From Prosthecomicrobium sp. N25 (GTDB taxonomy: Bacteria > Pseudomonadota > Alphaproteobacteria > Rhizobiales > Ancalomicrobiaceae), in NCBI RefSeq assembly GCF_037203705.1, contig NZ_JBBCAT010000005.1:186001-250000 (forward strand): a stretch of 64,000 nucleotides of DNA, in the 5' to 3' direction. Below are positions 17,002 to 25,930 of the stretch, piece by piece. Made by a program: the position numbers and the translations under genes. The notes beneath the pieces are model-generated. The model did no database searches. It was not told the origin of the DNA and was given only the letters and a program-made list of their open reading frames with translations. Position 1 is the stretch's first letter. Each line of letters begins with the position of its first letter.

Positions 17002-17970
17002 ATGGGAGACAATCTTCCCGTCATCGACCTGTCCGGCCTGGCCGAAGGGGACGGCCGAGCCCTCCGGCGGGTCGCCGAGGCGGTGGGGGCCGCCTGCCGG
17101 AGCATCGGCTTCTTCTACGTGACCGGGCACGGCGTTCCCGGCCGGCTGATCGCGGACACGTTCGCCCAGGCCCACGCCTTCTTCGCGCTCCCCGAGCCGG
17201 AGAAGCGCCGGATCGCCATCGATCGCATCGGCAACAACCGCGGCTATGTGCCGTTCAAGGGCGAGTCGCTCGACCCGACGCGCGGGGCGGACCTGAAGGA
17301 GGCCTTCAACATCGGCCTCGAGCTTCCGCCGGACCATCCGGACATCCTGGCGGGCAGGCCCTTCCGTGGGCTCAACGGCTGGCCGGCGGATCCGGCCTTC
17401 CGGACGACCCTGCTCGCCTACTTCGAGGCCTGCCAGTCCCTCGGGGCGCGGCTGCACCGGGCCTTCGCGACGGACCTCGGCCTCGCGCCCGACTTCTTCG
17501 ACGCGCGGATCGACCGTCCGCTGTCGACCTTGCGTCTGCTCCACTACCCGCCGCAGCCGGCGTCGGCGGGGCCGGGCGAGATCGGGGCCGGCGAGCACAC
17601 CGACTACGGCAACATCACGCTCCTCATGACGGACGCGGTGGGCGGCCTGCAGGTGAAGCGGCGCGACGGCGGCTGGATCGATGCGCCGCCCGTTCCCGGT
17701 GCCTTCGTGGTCAACATCGGCGACTGCCTGATGCGCTGGACCAACGACGTCTACGTGTCGACCCCGCACCGGGTGGTCAACGCCAGCGGGCGGGAGCGCT
17801 ACTCGATCGCCTATTTCCTCGACCCCAACCCGGACGCCCTCGTCGCCGCGCTGCCCGGCACGGTCCCGGAGGGCAGCCCGCCGCGCTACGCGCCCGTGAC
17901 CGCGGCGGCCTATCTGACCGAGCGTCTCGACGCCACCTACGCCTTCCGGCGCGCGGGCGACGGGTCGTGA
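17002..17970 (+). CDS. 2-oxoglutarate/Fe(II)-dependent oxygenase (isopenicillin-N-synthase-like)
   Basis: 322 residues from ATG 17002, with AGGAG 8 bases upstream. The N-terminal DIOX_N region (LPVIDLSGL...GFFYVTGHGVP...FFALPEPEKRRIA) is followed by the double-stranded beta-helix carrying the iron ligands His199-x-Asp201 (GEHTDYGNITLL) and His256 (TPHRVV), and Arg266-x-Ser268 for 2-oxoglutarate. The family hydroxylates or dealkylates small molecules, and thymine 7-hydroxylase belongs to this group. Divergent from the GntR regulator and immediately upstream of the transporter operon, it probably modifies the imported substrate or an analogue (inference). Confidence 0.85.
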   Translation: MGDNLPVIDLSGLAEGDGRALRRVAEAVGAACRSIGFFYVTGHGVPGRLIADTFAQAHAFFALPEPEKRRIAIDRIGNNRGYVPFKGESLDPTRGADLKEAFNIGLELPPDHPDILAGRPFRGLNGWPADPAFRTTLLAYFEACQSLGARLHRAFATDLGLAPDFFDARIDRPLSTLRLLHYPPQPASAGPGEIGAGEHTDYGNITLLMTDAVGGLQVKRRDGGWIDAPPVPGAFVVNIGDCLMRWTNDVYVSTPHRVVNASGRERYSIAYFLDPNPDALVAALPGTVPEGSPPRYAPVTAAAYLTERLDATYAFRRAGDGS

Positions 17971-17986
17971 TCGGCGGCCAAAGCAC

Positions 17987-17998
17987 GGGCATATGCCC
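17987..17998. promoter_or_regulatory. 12-bp palindrome GGGCATATGCCC
   Basis: A perfect palindrome 17 bases after the oxygenase stop. Together with TGCATACA at 18034-18041 and TTGCATGCAA at 18226-18235 it is one of three ATGC/GCAT-centred elements in the 298-base gap before the transporter operon. It is a candidate regulator-binding site. Confidence 0.3.
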
Positions 17999-18184
17999 AT
18001 TTCGTGAGCGTTTCCTCGAAAGCTGGGCAACCTTGCATACACCTTGCGCGGGCGCCCGCCCGCCCGGTTTTCCAGCCATCCGTCGTGGCGGTATCGCCGC
18101 GCGCCCGGGAACCCAATGATTACGCGGGCTTCGCTGGCGACAGCGTGGCGAGGCTGCGACCACCCGGCGTGTGCGGGCCGGCTT

Positions 18185-18198
18185 GGCACGGGCATTGC
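18185..18198 (+). promoter_or_regulatory. Sigma-54 promoter of the transporter/cyanurate operon
   Basis: TTGGCACGGGCATTGCG matches the RpoN consensus TGGCACG-N4-TTGC with GG (18185-18186) and GC (18197-18198) exactly 10 bases apart. Predicted transcription start is near 18210, about 59 bases before the binding-protein ATG. This makes nitrogen-responsive (NtrC/RpoN) expression of the whole downstream run likely. Confidence 0.75.
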
Positions 18199-18225
18199 GT
18201 CTTCCCCTCGCGGAACGGCGCGGGG

Positions 18226-18235
18226 TTGCATGCAA
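18226..18235. promoter_or_regulatory. 10-bp palindrome TTGCATGCAA in the operon leader
   Basis: A perfect palindrome starting about 16 bases after the predicted sigma-54 start site, in a position where a bound repressor would block transcription. It shares the TGCAT core with TGCATACA copies at 14208-14215 (upstream of atzF) and 18034-18041, so it may be an operator for the island's GntR protein. Confidence 0.4.
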
Positions 18236-18268
18236 TCCGGAGCGCAGACACCACGAAGGGGAGCATCC

Positions 18269-19378
18269 ATGTCCGATCTCATGATTACCCGCCGCCGCCT
18301 CCTGCAGACCGCCGGCGCCGCCGGCACCCTGGCGGGCCTCGGCGTCAACCCGGCCGCCGCGGCCGGCCTGACGATGGGCATCATCTATGTCGGCCCGCGC
18401 GACGACTTCGGCTGGAATCAGGCCCACGCGGTCGCCGCCAAGGCGCTGAAGGCGGTGCCGGGCGTCACGGTCGTCGAGGAGGAGAACGTCCCCGAGACGA
18501 TCGCGGTCCAGAAGACCATGGAGTCGATGATCAAGCTCGATGGGGCGAAGCTGATCTTCGCCACCTCCTTCGGCTATTTCGATCCGCACATGCTGGAGAT
18601 GGCCAAGAAGTACCCGGACGTGGAGTTCCGGCACGCCATCGGCCTGTGGCAGGCCGACAAGCACCCGAAGAACGCCGGGTCCTACTACGCCTACCTGCAC
18701 CAGGCGCACTACATCGACGGCATCGCGGCGGGCCTGTCGACCAAGTCGAACAAGCTCGGCTTCATCGCCGCCAAGCCGATCAGCTCCGTGCTGACCAACA
18801 TCAACGCCTTCGCGATGGGCGCCCGCAAGGTGAACCCGAACGCGACCGTGCAGCTCATCTTCACGGGCGACTGGGCGCTGCCGGTGCGCGAGGCCGAGGC
18901 CGCCAACGCGCTCGCGGACGCGGGCTGCGACGTGCTGACCTGCCATGTGGACAGCCCGAAGGTCGTCATCGAGACCGCCGAGAAGCGCGGCATCAAGTGC
19001 TGCGGCCACAACGCCTCCCAGGCCTCGCTGGCGCCGAAGGGCTTTATCACGGGCGCCGAGTACAAGTGGGAGACGATCTACAAGAACTTCGCGGACCTGC
19101 TCGCCAAGGGCAGCAAGCTGCCGAACTTCGAGCGCGGCGGCTACGACAAGGACTACGTGCAGAACACCGCCTTCGGCGCGGGCGCGACCGAGGAGGCCAA
19201 GAAGGCCGCCGCCGCCGCGATCGCCGACCTCAAGGCGAACAAGCCCTACGTGACCGGCGCGCTCAAGGACAACAAGGGCAAGGAGGTCGTTCCGGCTGGC
19301 AAGTCGATCGACAACTACGACGGCTTCCTGGAGACGACCAACTACCTCGTGGAAGGCATCATCGGGTCGATCACCTGA
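18269..19378 (+). CDS. BMP-family ABC transporter substrate-binding protein (AtzT-like)
   Basis: 369 residues from ATG 18269, preceded by AAGGGGAG. The N-terminus ITRRRLLQTAGAAGTLAG with two or three Arg before the hydrophobic core suggests Tat export, cleaved near residue 35. The mature part has the BMP/Med signature: MGIIYVGPRDDFGWNQAH, FATSFGYFDPHMLEMAKKYPDVEFRHA and GFITGAEYKWETIY. BMP proteins bind nucleosides or purines, and AtzT of Pseudomonas sp. ADP belongs to this family. As first gene of an operon with atzD and biuH, the likely ligand is cyanuric acid, a related oxo-triazine or oxo-pyrimidine (inference). Confidence 0.88.
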   Translation: MSDLMITRRRLLQTAGAAGTLAGLGVNPAAAAGLTMGIIYVGPRDDFGWNQAHAVAAKALKAVPGVTVVEEENVPETIAVQKTMESMIKLDGAKLIFATSFGYFDPHMLEMAKKYPDVEFRHAIGLWQADKHPKNAGSYYAYLHQAHYIDGIAAGLSTKSNKLGFIAAKPISSVLTNINAFAMGARKVNPNATVQLIFTGDWALPVREAEAANALADAGCDVLTCHVDSPKVVIETAEKRGIKCCGHNASQASLAPKGFITGAEYKWETIYKNFADLLAKGSKLPNFERGGYDKDYVQNTAFGAGATEEAKKAAAAAIADLKANKPYVTGALKDNKGKEVVPAGKSIDNYDGFLETTNYLVEGIIGSIT

Positions 19379-19475
19379 CGTCGAGATCCCTCACGGGTGC
19401 GGCCGGCCCGGCCGCGCCCGTGCTGCCCCCATCCGCCCGGCGGGCCCCTGCCGCATTCCCGGCCGAGGAGACGAC

Positions 19476-20585
19476 GTGACAGAGACCGCCCGATCCCCTT
19501 CGCTCTCCGCGCCCTCGGGCCTCGCCGAGTGGCTGGCCGGCGTCCGCCGGTCGGCCGAATACGTCGTCATCCCGCTGTTCGCGCTCGTCGTCTCGGCGGT
19601 GCTCTTCTCGCTCTTCCTGCTGGCGCTCGGCAAGTCGCCGCAGACCTTCTTCGAGCTCCTCTGGCGCGGCGGCTTCGGGACGGAGTTCTCCTGGCAGAAC
19701 ACGCTGGTCCGGACCGCCCCACTGATCCTGACGGCGCTCTGCGTGGCGATCCCGGCCCGGCTCGGCCTCGTGGTCATCGGCGGGGAGGGGGCGCTCGTCC
19801 TCTCCGGCTTCATGGCGGCGGTCGTGGCGCTGCCGCTGCTCTCCTGGGCGCCGGCCTTCGTGGTCATGCCGGTGATGTTCCTGACCGCCGCGGTCACGGG
19901 CGCGCTGTGGATCGGAGCGGTCGGCGCGCTTCGGCACTACCGGGGCATCAACGAGACGATCGCCTCGCTGCTCATGTTCTACATCGCGGTGTCGATCCTG
20001 AACTTCTTCGTCGAGGGCGCGCTGCGCGACCCCTCCGACCCGAACAAGCCGTCCACGGCCCCGATCGGGGCGGACAACATGGTCGGCCAGATCCCCGGGC
20101 TCGGCGTGCATTGGGGCCTCGTCTTCGGCGTGGCGATCGCGATCGGCCTGCATGTCCTCATGACGCGCACCACCTTCGGCTTCGCGGCGCGGGTCACCGG
20201 CGGCAACGTGCGGGCGGCGCGGGCGCAGGGGCTGCCGGTCGGGCGGCTGATGGTGGTCTCGGCCATGATCGCGGGGGCCTGCGCGGGCGTCGCGGGCTAT
20301 TTCGAGGTGGCCGCGATCCTGGGCAAGGCCAACGGATCGCTGATCGCCGGCTACGGCTTCACCGGCATCCTGGTCTCCTTCCTGGCGCGCCACAATCCGC
20401 TCGCCATCCCGCCGGTCGCCGTGCTGTTCGGCGGCCTCGCGGCAGCGGGCGGGCTGATCCAGCGGCGCATGGGCCTGCCGGACGCCACCGTGCTGGTCCT
20501 TCAAGGGCTGATCTTCGTGGTGCTGCTCGTCTCCGAGACGCTCTACGGCCGGTTCAGGATCTTCGACCCGGAGGCCCGCGGATGA
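19476..20585 (+). CDS. ABC transporter permease (nucleoside/BMP type, first)
   Basis: 369 residues from GTG 19476, with GAGGAG upstream. About ten hydrophobic segments are present, with the BPD_transp_2 hallmarks RGINETIASLLMFYIAV and GFTGILVSFLARHNPLAIPPVAVLFGGLAAAG near the C-terminus, typical of YufP/NupP-like nucleoside permeases. It forms the membrane channel together with the second permease, whose ATG overlaps its stop (ATGA), and is energised by the ATPase encoded at 24401. No unusual features. Confidence 0.9.
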   Translation: MTETARSPSLSAPSGLAEWLAGVRRSAEYVVIPLFALVVSAVLFSLFLLALGKSPQTFFELLWRGGFGTEFSWQNTLVRTAPLILTALCVAIPARLGLVVIGGEGALVLSGFMAAVVALPLLSWAPAFVVMPVMFLTAAVTGALWIGAVGALRHYRGINETIASLLMFYIAVSILNFFVEGALRDPSDPNKPSTAPIGADNMVGQIPGLGVHWGLVFGVAIAIGLHVLMTRTTFGFAARVTGGNVRAARAQGLPVGRLMVVSAMIAGACAGVAGYFEVAAILGKANGSLIAGYGFTGILVSFLARHNPLAIPPVAVLFGGLAAAGGLIQRRMGLPDATVLVLQGLIFVVLLVSETLYGRFRIFDPEARG

Positions 20586-21499
20586 ACGACGCGCTCTTCA
20601 CCGTCCTCCTGGCGATCGTCGCCGGCGCCATCCGGGTCTCCACCCCGTTCCTGTTCGTCTCGCTCGGCGAATGCCTGACCGAGAAGTCGGGGCGCATCAA
20701 CCTGGGCCTGGAAGGCACGCTGGTCTTCGGCGCGATGACCGCCTACGCGATCTCGTATCATTCGGGCAGCCCCTGGGTCGGCGTGCTCGCCGCCGGGGTC
20801 GCGGGTTCGCTGTTCGGGGCCTTCCACGGCTTCGTCTGCAAGCTGCCGCGGGTCAACGACGTGGCGATCGGCATCGCCATGATGCTGTTCGGCACCGGCC
20901 TCGCCTTCTTCTTCGGCAAGCCCTACATCCAGCCGACCGCGCCGCGGCTGCCCTCGGTCGACCTCGGATTCTGGTCGGACGTGCCGCAGGTGAAGGTGGC
21001 GCTGCAGATCAACCCCCTGTTCTTTGTCGGCCTCGTCATCGCGATCCTGCTCTGGTGGGCGTTCCGCAACACGCGCTGGGGGCTGATCGTGCGGATGACC
21101 GGCGACAGCTCCGCCACCGCGCGGGCGATGGGCTATTCGGTCGACCTCGTGCGCTTCCTGGCGACGACGGCGGGCGGCTTCCTGGCCGGCGTCGGCGGAG
21201 CGTTCCTGTCGCTCTACTACCCGGGCTCGTGGAACGAGGGCCTGTCGTCGGGCCAGGGTCTCATGGCGGTGGCGCTGGTCATCTTCGCGCGCTGGAACCC
21301 GCTCGCCTGCTTCGCGGCGGCGGTGCTGTTCGGCGGGGCGGGGGCGATCGGGCCGGCGCTGCAGTCGGTCGGCATCAGCCAGGGCTACCACTTCTTCAAC
21401 GCCGCCCCCTACATCCTGACGCTCCTCATCATGATCGCGTCGATCTCGCCGAAGCGCTCCCTCCGGGGCGCGCCGGGCGAGCTGTCCTTGATGAAGTGA
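20582..21499 (+). CDS. ABC transporter permease (nucleoside/BMP type, second)
   Basis: 305 residues starting within the stop of the first permease gene. It has the YufQ/NupQ-like pattern: FVSLGECLTEKSGRINLGLEGTLVFGAMTAY near the N-terminus, then VNDVAIGIAMMLFGTGLAFF and GQGLMAVALVIFARWNPLACFAAAVLFGG. Eight or so membrane segments. It pairs with the preceding permease as a heterodimeric channel. The next gene (formamidase) starts 43 bases downstream, so the operon continues without a gap large enough for a promoter. Confidence 0.9.
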   Translation: MNDALFTVLLAIVAGAIRVSTPFLFVSLGECLTEKSGRINLGLEGTLVFGAMTAYAISYHSGSPWVGVLAAGVAGSLFGAFHGFVCKLPRVNDVAIGIAMMLFGTGLAFFFGKPYIQPTAPRLPSVDLGFWSDVPQVKVALQINPLFFVGLVIAILLWWAFRNTRWGLIVRMTGDSSATARAMGYSVDLVRFLATTAGGFLAGVGGAFLSLYYPGSWNEGLSSGQGLMAVALVIFARWNPLACFAAAVLFGGAGAIGPALQSVGISQGYHFFNAAPYILTLLIMIASISPKRSLRGAPGELSLMK

Positions 21500-21542
21500 C
21501 GGGGCCGGGCGGGCGATCTTCGACCTAGGGAGCGGACGGGAG

Positions 21543-22565
21543 ATGGGCATGAACGGTCTCGGCGGTCTCAACAAGTCGCCCAACGGCGTGGTGATCGGGC
21601 TCGTGCAGCTCCAGTTGCCCGTGGTGGCGACCCGGGTCGACCTCGCCCGGCAGACGGACCGGATCGTCGCCATGGTGGCGAAGGCGCGGGCGAACCTGCC
21701 CGGCATGGACCTGGTGGTGTTCCCCGAATACGCGCTGCACGGGCTGTCGATGGACACGAACCCGGAGATCATGTGTCGCCTGGACGGGCCGGAGGTGGCG
21801 GCCTTCAAGGCGGCCTGCGTGGCGCACCGGATCTGGGGCTGCTTCTCCATCATGGAGTACAACCCGAACGGCAACCCGTACAATTCAGGGCTCATCATCG
21901 ACGACCAGGGCGAGATCCGGCTCTATTACCGCAAGCTCCATCCCTGGATCCCGGTGGAGCCCTGGGAGCCGGGCGACCTCGGGATTCCGGTCATCGAGGG
22001 GCCGAAGGGCGCCAGGATCGCGCTCATCATTTGCCACGACGGGATGTTCCCCGAGATGGCGCGGGAATGCGCCTACAAGGGCGCGGAGATCATGATCCGG
22101 ACGGCCGGCTACACGGCCCCGATCCGGGAGGCCTGGCGCTTCACCAACCAGGCGAACAGCTTCCAGAACCTGATGGTCACCGCCAACGTGTGCATGTGCG
22201 GCTCCGACGGCATGTTCGATTCCATGGGGGAGGGCATGATCGTCAACTTCGACGGGACCATCCTGGCGCACGGGACGACGGGCCGGCCGAACGAAATCAT
22301 CACCGCGGAGGTGAGGCCCGATCTCGTCCGCGAGGCGCGCATCCACTGGGGGGTGGAGAACAACATCTACCAGCTCGGCCATCGCGGCTACGTGGCCGTG
22401 AAGGGCGGGGCGCAGGACTGTCCCTACACCTTCATGACCGACATGGTGGCGGGCCGCTATCGCCTGCCCTGGGAGGACCAGGTCGTCCACAAGGACGGCA
22501 CGAGCTGCGGCTTCCCGGCGCCGACGCGGCTCTACGGGGACAGGCGCGCCGAGGCGGCGGAGTGA
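21543..22565 (+). CDS. amiF: Formamidase (AmiF-type, nitrilase superfamily)
   Basis: 340 residues. The nitrilase triad is Glu62 ([10 protein letters not shown]), Lys131 ([14 protein letters not shown]) and Cys164 ([10 protein letters not shown]). The N-terminal [20 protein letters not shown], the [14 protein letters not shown] block and the [13 protein letters not shown] tail correspond to the AmiF/aliphatic amidase branch. The Cys neighbourhood and length (~335) favour formamidase: formamide + water to formate + NH3. Its place between permeases and biuH suggests hydrolysis of an amide formed from the imported compound; formamide itself or malonamide-like products are options (inference). Confidence 0.85.
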   Translation: MGMNGLGGLNKSPNGVVIGLVQLQLPVVATRVDLARQTDRIVAMVAKARANLPGMDLVVFPEYALHGLSMDTNPEIMCRLDGPEVAAFKAACVAHRIWGCFSIMEYNPNGNPYNSGLIIDDQGEIRLYYRKLHPWIPVEPWEPGDLGIPVIEGPKGARIALIICHDGMFPEMARECAYKGAEIMIRTAGYTAPIREAWRFTNQANSFQNLMVTANVCMCGSDGMFDSMGEGMIVNFDGTILAHGTTGRPNEIITAEVRPDLVREARIHWGVENNIYQLGHRGYVAVKGGAQDCPYTFMTDMVAGRYRLPWEDQVVHKDGTSCGFPAPTRLYGDRRAEAAE

Positions 22566-22569
22566 AGCC

Positions 22570-23292
22570 ATGACCACGCTCGACGAACGCGTCGCCGCCG
22601 CCTTCGTGCCGGACGGCCGGACGATCGCCTCCGACCCCTATCCCTGGCCCTTCGACGGCGACCTCCGTCCGCAGAACACGGCGCTCGTCGTCATCGACAT
22701 GCAGACCGACTTCTGCGGCGTCGGCGGCTACGTCGATTCCATGGGCTACGACATCACGCTGACGCGGGCGCCGATCGAGCCGATCGCCAACGTGCTCGAG
22801 GCCATGCGGGCGGCGGGCTACTGGATCATCCACACGCGCGAGGGACACCGGCCGGACCTCTCGGACCTGCCGGCCAACAAGCGCTGGCGGTCGCAGCGGA
22901 TCGGGGCGGGGATCGGCGACCAGGGGCCGGCCGGCAGGATCCTGATCCGCGGCGAGCCAGGCTGGGAGATCATCCCGGAGCTGGCGCCGCTGCCGGGCGA
23001 GACGATCATCGACAAGCCGGGCAAGGGGTCCTTCTGCGCCACCGACCTGGAGCTCGTGCTGAGAATCCGCGGCATCCGAAACATCGTGCTGACGGGGATC
23101 ACCACGGACGTCTGCGTGCACACGACCATGCGGGAGGCGAACGACCGCGGCTTCGAGTGCCTGCTGCTGACCGACTGCTGCGGCGCCACCAGGCTCGAGA
23201 ACCACCTCGCCGCCATCGAGATGATCAAGATGCAGGGCGGCGTCTTCGGGTCGGTGGCGGACAGCCGCAGCTTCCTGGAGGGGCTCCGGTGA
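22570..23292 (+). CDS. biuH: Biuret amidohydrolase (isochorismatase-like cysteine hydrolase)
   Basis: 240 residues. The catalytic triad is Asp43 ([11 protein letters not shown]), Lys149 ([10 protein letters not shown]) and Cys182 ([17 protein letters not shown]); from memory of the Rhizobium leguminosarum BiuH sequence these positions are equivalent with a constant offset of 7. The stretch DPYPWPFDG...[19 protein letters not shown] and [22 protein letters not shown] are characteristic of BiuH. Reaction: biuret + water to allophanate + NH3. It starts 4 bases after the formamidase stop, and its own stop overlaps the GTG start of atzD. Biuret arises by decarboxylation of the AtzD product, so this is a salvage branch towards AtzF. 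Confidence 0.88.
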   Translation: MTTLDERVAAAFVPDGRTIASDPYPWPFDGDLRPQNTALVVIDMQTDFCGVGGYVDSMGYDITLTRAPIEPIANVLEAMRAAGYWIIHTREGHRPDLSDLPANKRWRSQRIGAGIGDQGPAGRILIRGEPGWEIIPELAPLPGETIIDKPGKGSFCATDLELVLRIRGIRNIVLTGITTDVCVHTTMREANDRGFECLLLTDCCGATRLENHLAAIEMIKMQGGVFGSVADSRSFLEGLR

Positions 23293-24404
23293 CCCTTCGC
23301 CAGGCCTTCGTGCACCGCCTGTCCGCGGCGGGTCCGGACGACGTGTCGGGCCTCCTCGCCGCGATCGGGGCGGGGCGGATCGACCCGGCCGGGATCGTGG
23401 CGGTGATCGGCAAGACCGAAGGCAACGGTTGTGTCAACGACTTCACCCGCGCCTTCGCGGTCAGGGCCTACACGGACGCGCTCGCGCGCTTCCTGCCGCC
23501 CGAGGCCCTGTCGAAGCTCTCGCTGGTGATGTCCGGCGGGACGGAGGGCGCGCTGGCGCCGCACGTGCTGGTCCTGGAGCGGCGGCCGGCCGGAGCGGGG
23601 GCCGCGTCCGGGCCGGCGCTGGCGATCGGCTCGGCCCACACGGCGCCACTGGCGAGCGAGGACCTCGGTCGCAGGGGGCAGGTCCGCATGGTCGCGGCGG
23701 CGGTACGGGCCGCCATGGCGGACGCCGGGCTCGACGGGCCGGAGGACGTCCATTTCGTGCAGGTCAAGTGCCCGCTCCTGACGGCGGACCGGATCGCGGC
23801 GGCGGAAGCGCGCGGCGCCACGGTGGCGACGCGCGACACGTTGAAGTCCATGGGACTGTCGCGCGGGGCCGCGGCGCTCGGAGTGGCGGTCGCGCTCCAG
23901 GAGGTCGACATTGACAGCGTGTCGGATGCGGGGATTGGGCGGGACGTCCGCCTGTGGTCCGGGCGGGCGAGCACGTCGGGCGGGGTCGAGCTCCTGAACC
24001 ACGAGATCGTGGTGCTCGGGATGGGGCGCGGCTGGGCGGGGCCGCTCGCCATCGACCACGCCGTCATGGCCGACCAGATCGACGTGGAGCCCGTGCGCGA
24101 GGCCATGCTGCGGCTGGGACTGCCGGCGGAGCGCCAGCTCGCCGGAGCGGGGCGGGACCGGCTCGTCGCGCTCCTCGCCAAGGCCGAGGCCGGCAGCGCG
24201 AACCGGCTGCGCGGCTACCGGCACACCATGCTCGACGACAGCGACATCTCGTCGACCCGGCACGCCCGCGCCTTCGTGGCCGGCGCGCTCGCGGCGCTCA
24301 CGGGACATGCGGAGATCTTCGTCTCCGGCGGCGCCGAGCACCAGGGACCCGACGGAGGCTGCCCGGTGGCCGTCATCGCGCAGAGGACGGGAGGTCCGCC
24401 ATGA
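23289..24404 (+). CDS. atzD: Cyanuric acid amidohydrolase (AtzD/TrzD; barbiturase family)
   Basis: 371 residues from the GTG at 23289 (GGTGACC, overlapping the biuH stop by 4 bases). Three repeats each carry a Lys/Ser pair: Lys42 ([14 protein letters not shown]) with Ser82 (MSGGTEG), Lys160 (VQVKCPLLT) with Ser230 (ASTSGG), and Lys298 (LLAKAEAGS) with Ser346 ([14 protein letters not shown]). [17 protein letters not shown] is a family hallmark. The enzyme opens the s-triazine ring of cyanuric acid to 1-carboxybiuret. Barbiturase, which opens barbiturate, shares the same fold and cannot be excluded, but atzF, biuH and atzG/E nearby favour cyanuric acid. It is followed by the ATPase gene (ATGA overlap). 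Confidence 0.88.
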   Translation: MTLRQAFVHRLSAAGPDDVSGLLAAIGAGRIDPAGIVAVIGKTEGNGCVNDFTRAFAVRAYTDALARFLPPEALSKLSLVMSGGTEGALAPHVLVLERRPAGAGAASGPALAIGSAHTAPLASEDLGRRGQVRMVAAAVRAAMADAGLDGPEDVHFVQVKCPLLTADRIAAAEARGATVATRDTLKSMGLSRGAAALGVAVALQEVDIDSVSDAGIGRDVRLWSGRASTSGGVELLNHEIVVLGMGRGWAGPLAIDHAVMADQIDVEPVREAMLRLGLPAERQLAGAGRDRLVALLAKAEAGSANRLRGYRHTMLDDSDISSTRHARAFVAGALAALTGHAEIFVSGGAEHQGPDGGCPVAVIAQRTGGPP

Positions 24405-25930
24405 CCGAGGTGAAGCCGGCCCACGCGGTCGGGGTCGAGACGATCGGCATGACCAAGGTGTTCGGCTCGCTGGTGGCGCTCGAGGACGTGTCGCTGACCG
24501 TCCGGCCGGGCACGCTGCACGCCCTTCTCGGCGAGAACGGCGCCGGCAAGTCGACGCTCGTCAAGTGCATGATGGGCTTCTACCAGCCGACCAAGGGCTC
24601 GATGATCGTGGACGGTCACGAGGTCACGGTCCGCAACCCGCGCGATGCCATGCAGCTCAAGCTCGGCATGGTCTACCAGCACTTCACCCTCGTGCCGTCC
24701 CTGACGGCGGCCGAGAACCTGATCGTCTCGCGTCCCGACTGCCCGGCGGTGATCGACTGGGACCGGGAGATCGACGCGCTCGAGGCGTTCCTGGAGCGGA
24801 TGCCGTTCAAGGTCCCGCTGCGAACGCCGGCGGCCTCGCTGGCGGCCGGCGAGAAGCAGAAGCTGGAGATCCTGAAGCAGCTCTATCTCGACCGCCGCTT
24901 CCTCATCCTCGACGAGCCGACATCGGTGCTGACCCCCGGCGAGGCCGACGAGATGCTGGGTCTGCTGCGCGGGATGGTGGAGGCCGGCGACCTCACCATC
25001 CTGATGATCTCCCACAAGTTCCGCGAGGTGACGGCCTATGCGGACGAGGTGACCGTGCTCCGGCGCGGCCGGCGGGTCGGCGGCGGCCGGGTGAGGGACC
25101 TGACGCGCGACGACATGGCCCGCATGATGATCGGCGACACGCAGATCCGGGAACGGGCCGAGCGGACCACGACCGCGTCGGCGCCGACGGTGCTGGAACT
25201 CGCCGCGCTCTTCGCCTCCGACGACGACGGGCTTCCGGCGATCGAGTCGATCGACCTCAAGGTCAAGTCCGGCGAGATCGTCGGCATCGCCGGGGTGTCG
25301 GGCAACGGCCAGTCGGAGCTGGTCGAGGTCCTGTCCGGCCAGCGGGGGCTCGACGACGGGCGGATCCTGATCCACGGCCAGCCCTTCGAGCCGGTCCGGG
25401 ACTCGATGGCGAAGCTCAAGGTCTTCTCGCTGCAGGAGGAACCGCTGCGGAACGCCGCCGTGCCGCGCATGTCGGTGGCCGAGAACATGGCGCTGCGCTC
25501 CTTCGACAAGGCGCCGATCTCGAAGGCCGGCTGGTGGCTTTCGCCGAAGCCCATGAAGGCGATGGCGCGCGAGCTGATCGCGCGCTACCGGGTGAAGACG
25601 CCCTCGACCGAGACGCCGATCGAGAACCTTTCGGGCGGCAACGTCCAGCGGGCGGTGCTGGCGCGCGAATTGTCCGGCGACGTGGAGGTGCTGATCGTCG
25701 CCAACCCGTGCTTCGGCCTCGATTTCGCGTCCGTGGCGGAGATCCGATCGCAGATCATGGACCAGCGCAACCGCGGGGCGGCGGTGCTGCTCGTCTCCGA
25801 GGACCTCGACGAGATCCTCGAACTCGCCGACCGGGTGGCCGTCATGTCGGAGGGCCGGATCACCTATGTGGCGCCGATCGGGGAGACCGACCGGCAGACC
25901 ATCGGGCACGCCATGGCGGGACATCACTGA
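24401..25930 (+). CDS. ABC transporter ATP-binding protein (nucleoside/BMP type, double ABC)
   Basis: 509 residues in two ABC halves, the length usual for BMP-family transporters. The N-terminal half has Walker [10 protein letters not shown], a signature-like [16 protein letters not shown] and Walker B FLILDEPT. The C-terminal half has a degenerate Walker A ([12 protein letters not shown]), a good signature [15 protein letters not shown] and an altered Walker B region ([10 protein letters not shown]). Only the first site is likely to be fully competent for hydrolysis, as in related sugar and nucleoside importers. It is separated from its permeases by formamidase, biuH and atzD, and its stop overlaps the next start (TGATG). 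Confidence 0.9.
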   Translation: MTEVKPAHAVGVETIGMTKVFGSLVALEDVSLTVRPGTLHALLGENGAGKSTLVKCMMGFYQPTKGSMIVDGHEVTVRNPRDAMQLKLGMVYQHFTLVPSLTAAENLIVSRPDCPAVIDWDREIDALEAFLERMPFKVPLRTPAASLAAGEKQKLEILKQLYLDRRFLILDEPTSVLTPGEADEMLGLLRGMVEAGDLTILMISHKFREVTAYADEVTVLRRGRRVGGGRVRDLTRDDMARMMIGDTQIRERAERTTTASAPTVLELAALFASDDDGLPAIESIDLKVKSGEIVGIAGVSGNGQSELVEVLSGQRGLDDGRILIHGQPFEPVRDSMAKLKVFSLQEEPLRNAAVPRMSVAENMALRSFDKAPISKAGWWLSPKPMKAMARELIARYRVKTPSTETPIENLSGGNVQRAVLARELSGDVEVLIVANPCFGLDFASVAEIRSQIMDQRNRGAAVLLVSEDLDEILELADRVAVMSEGRITYVAPIGETDRQTIGHAMAGHH

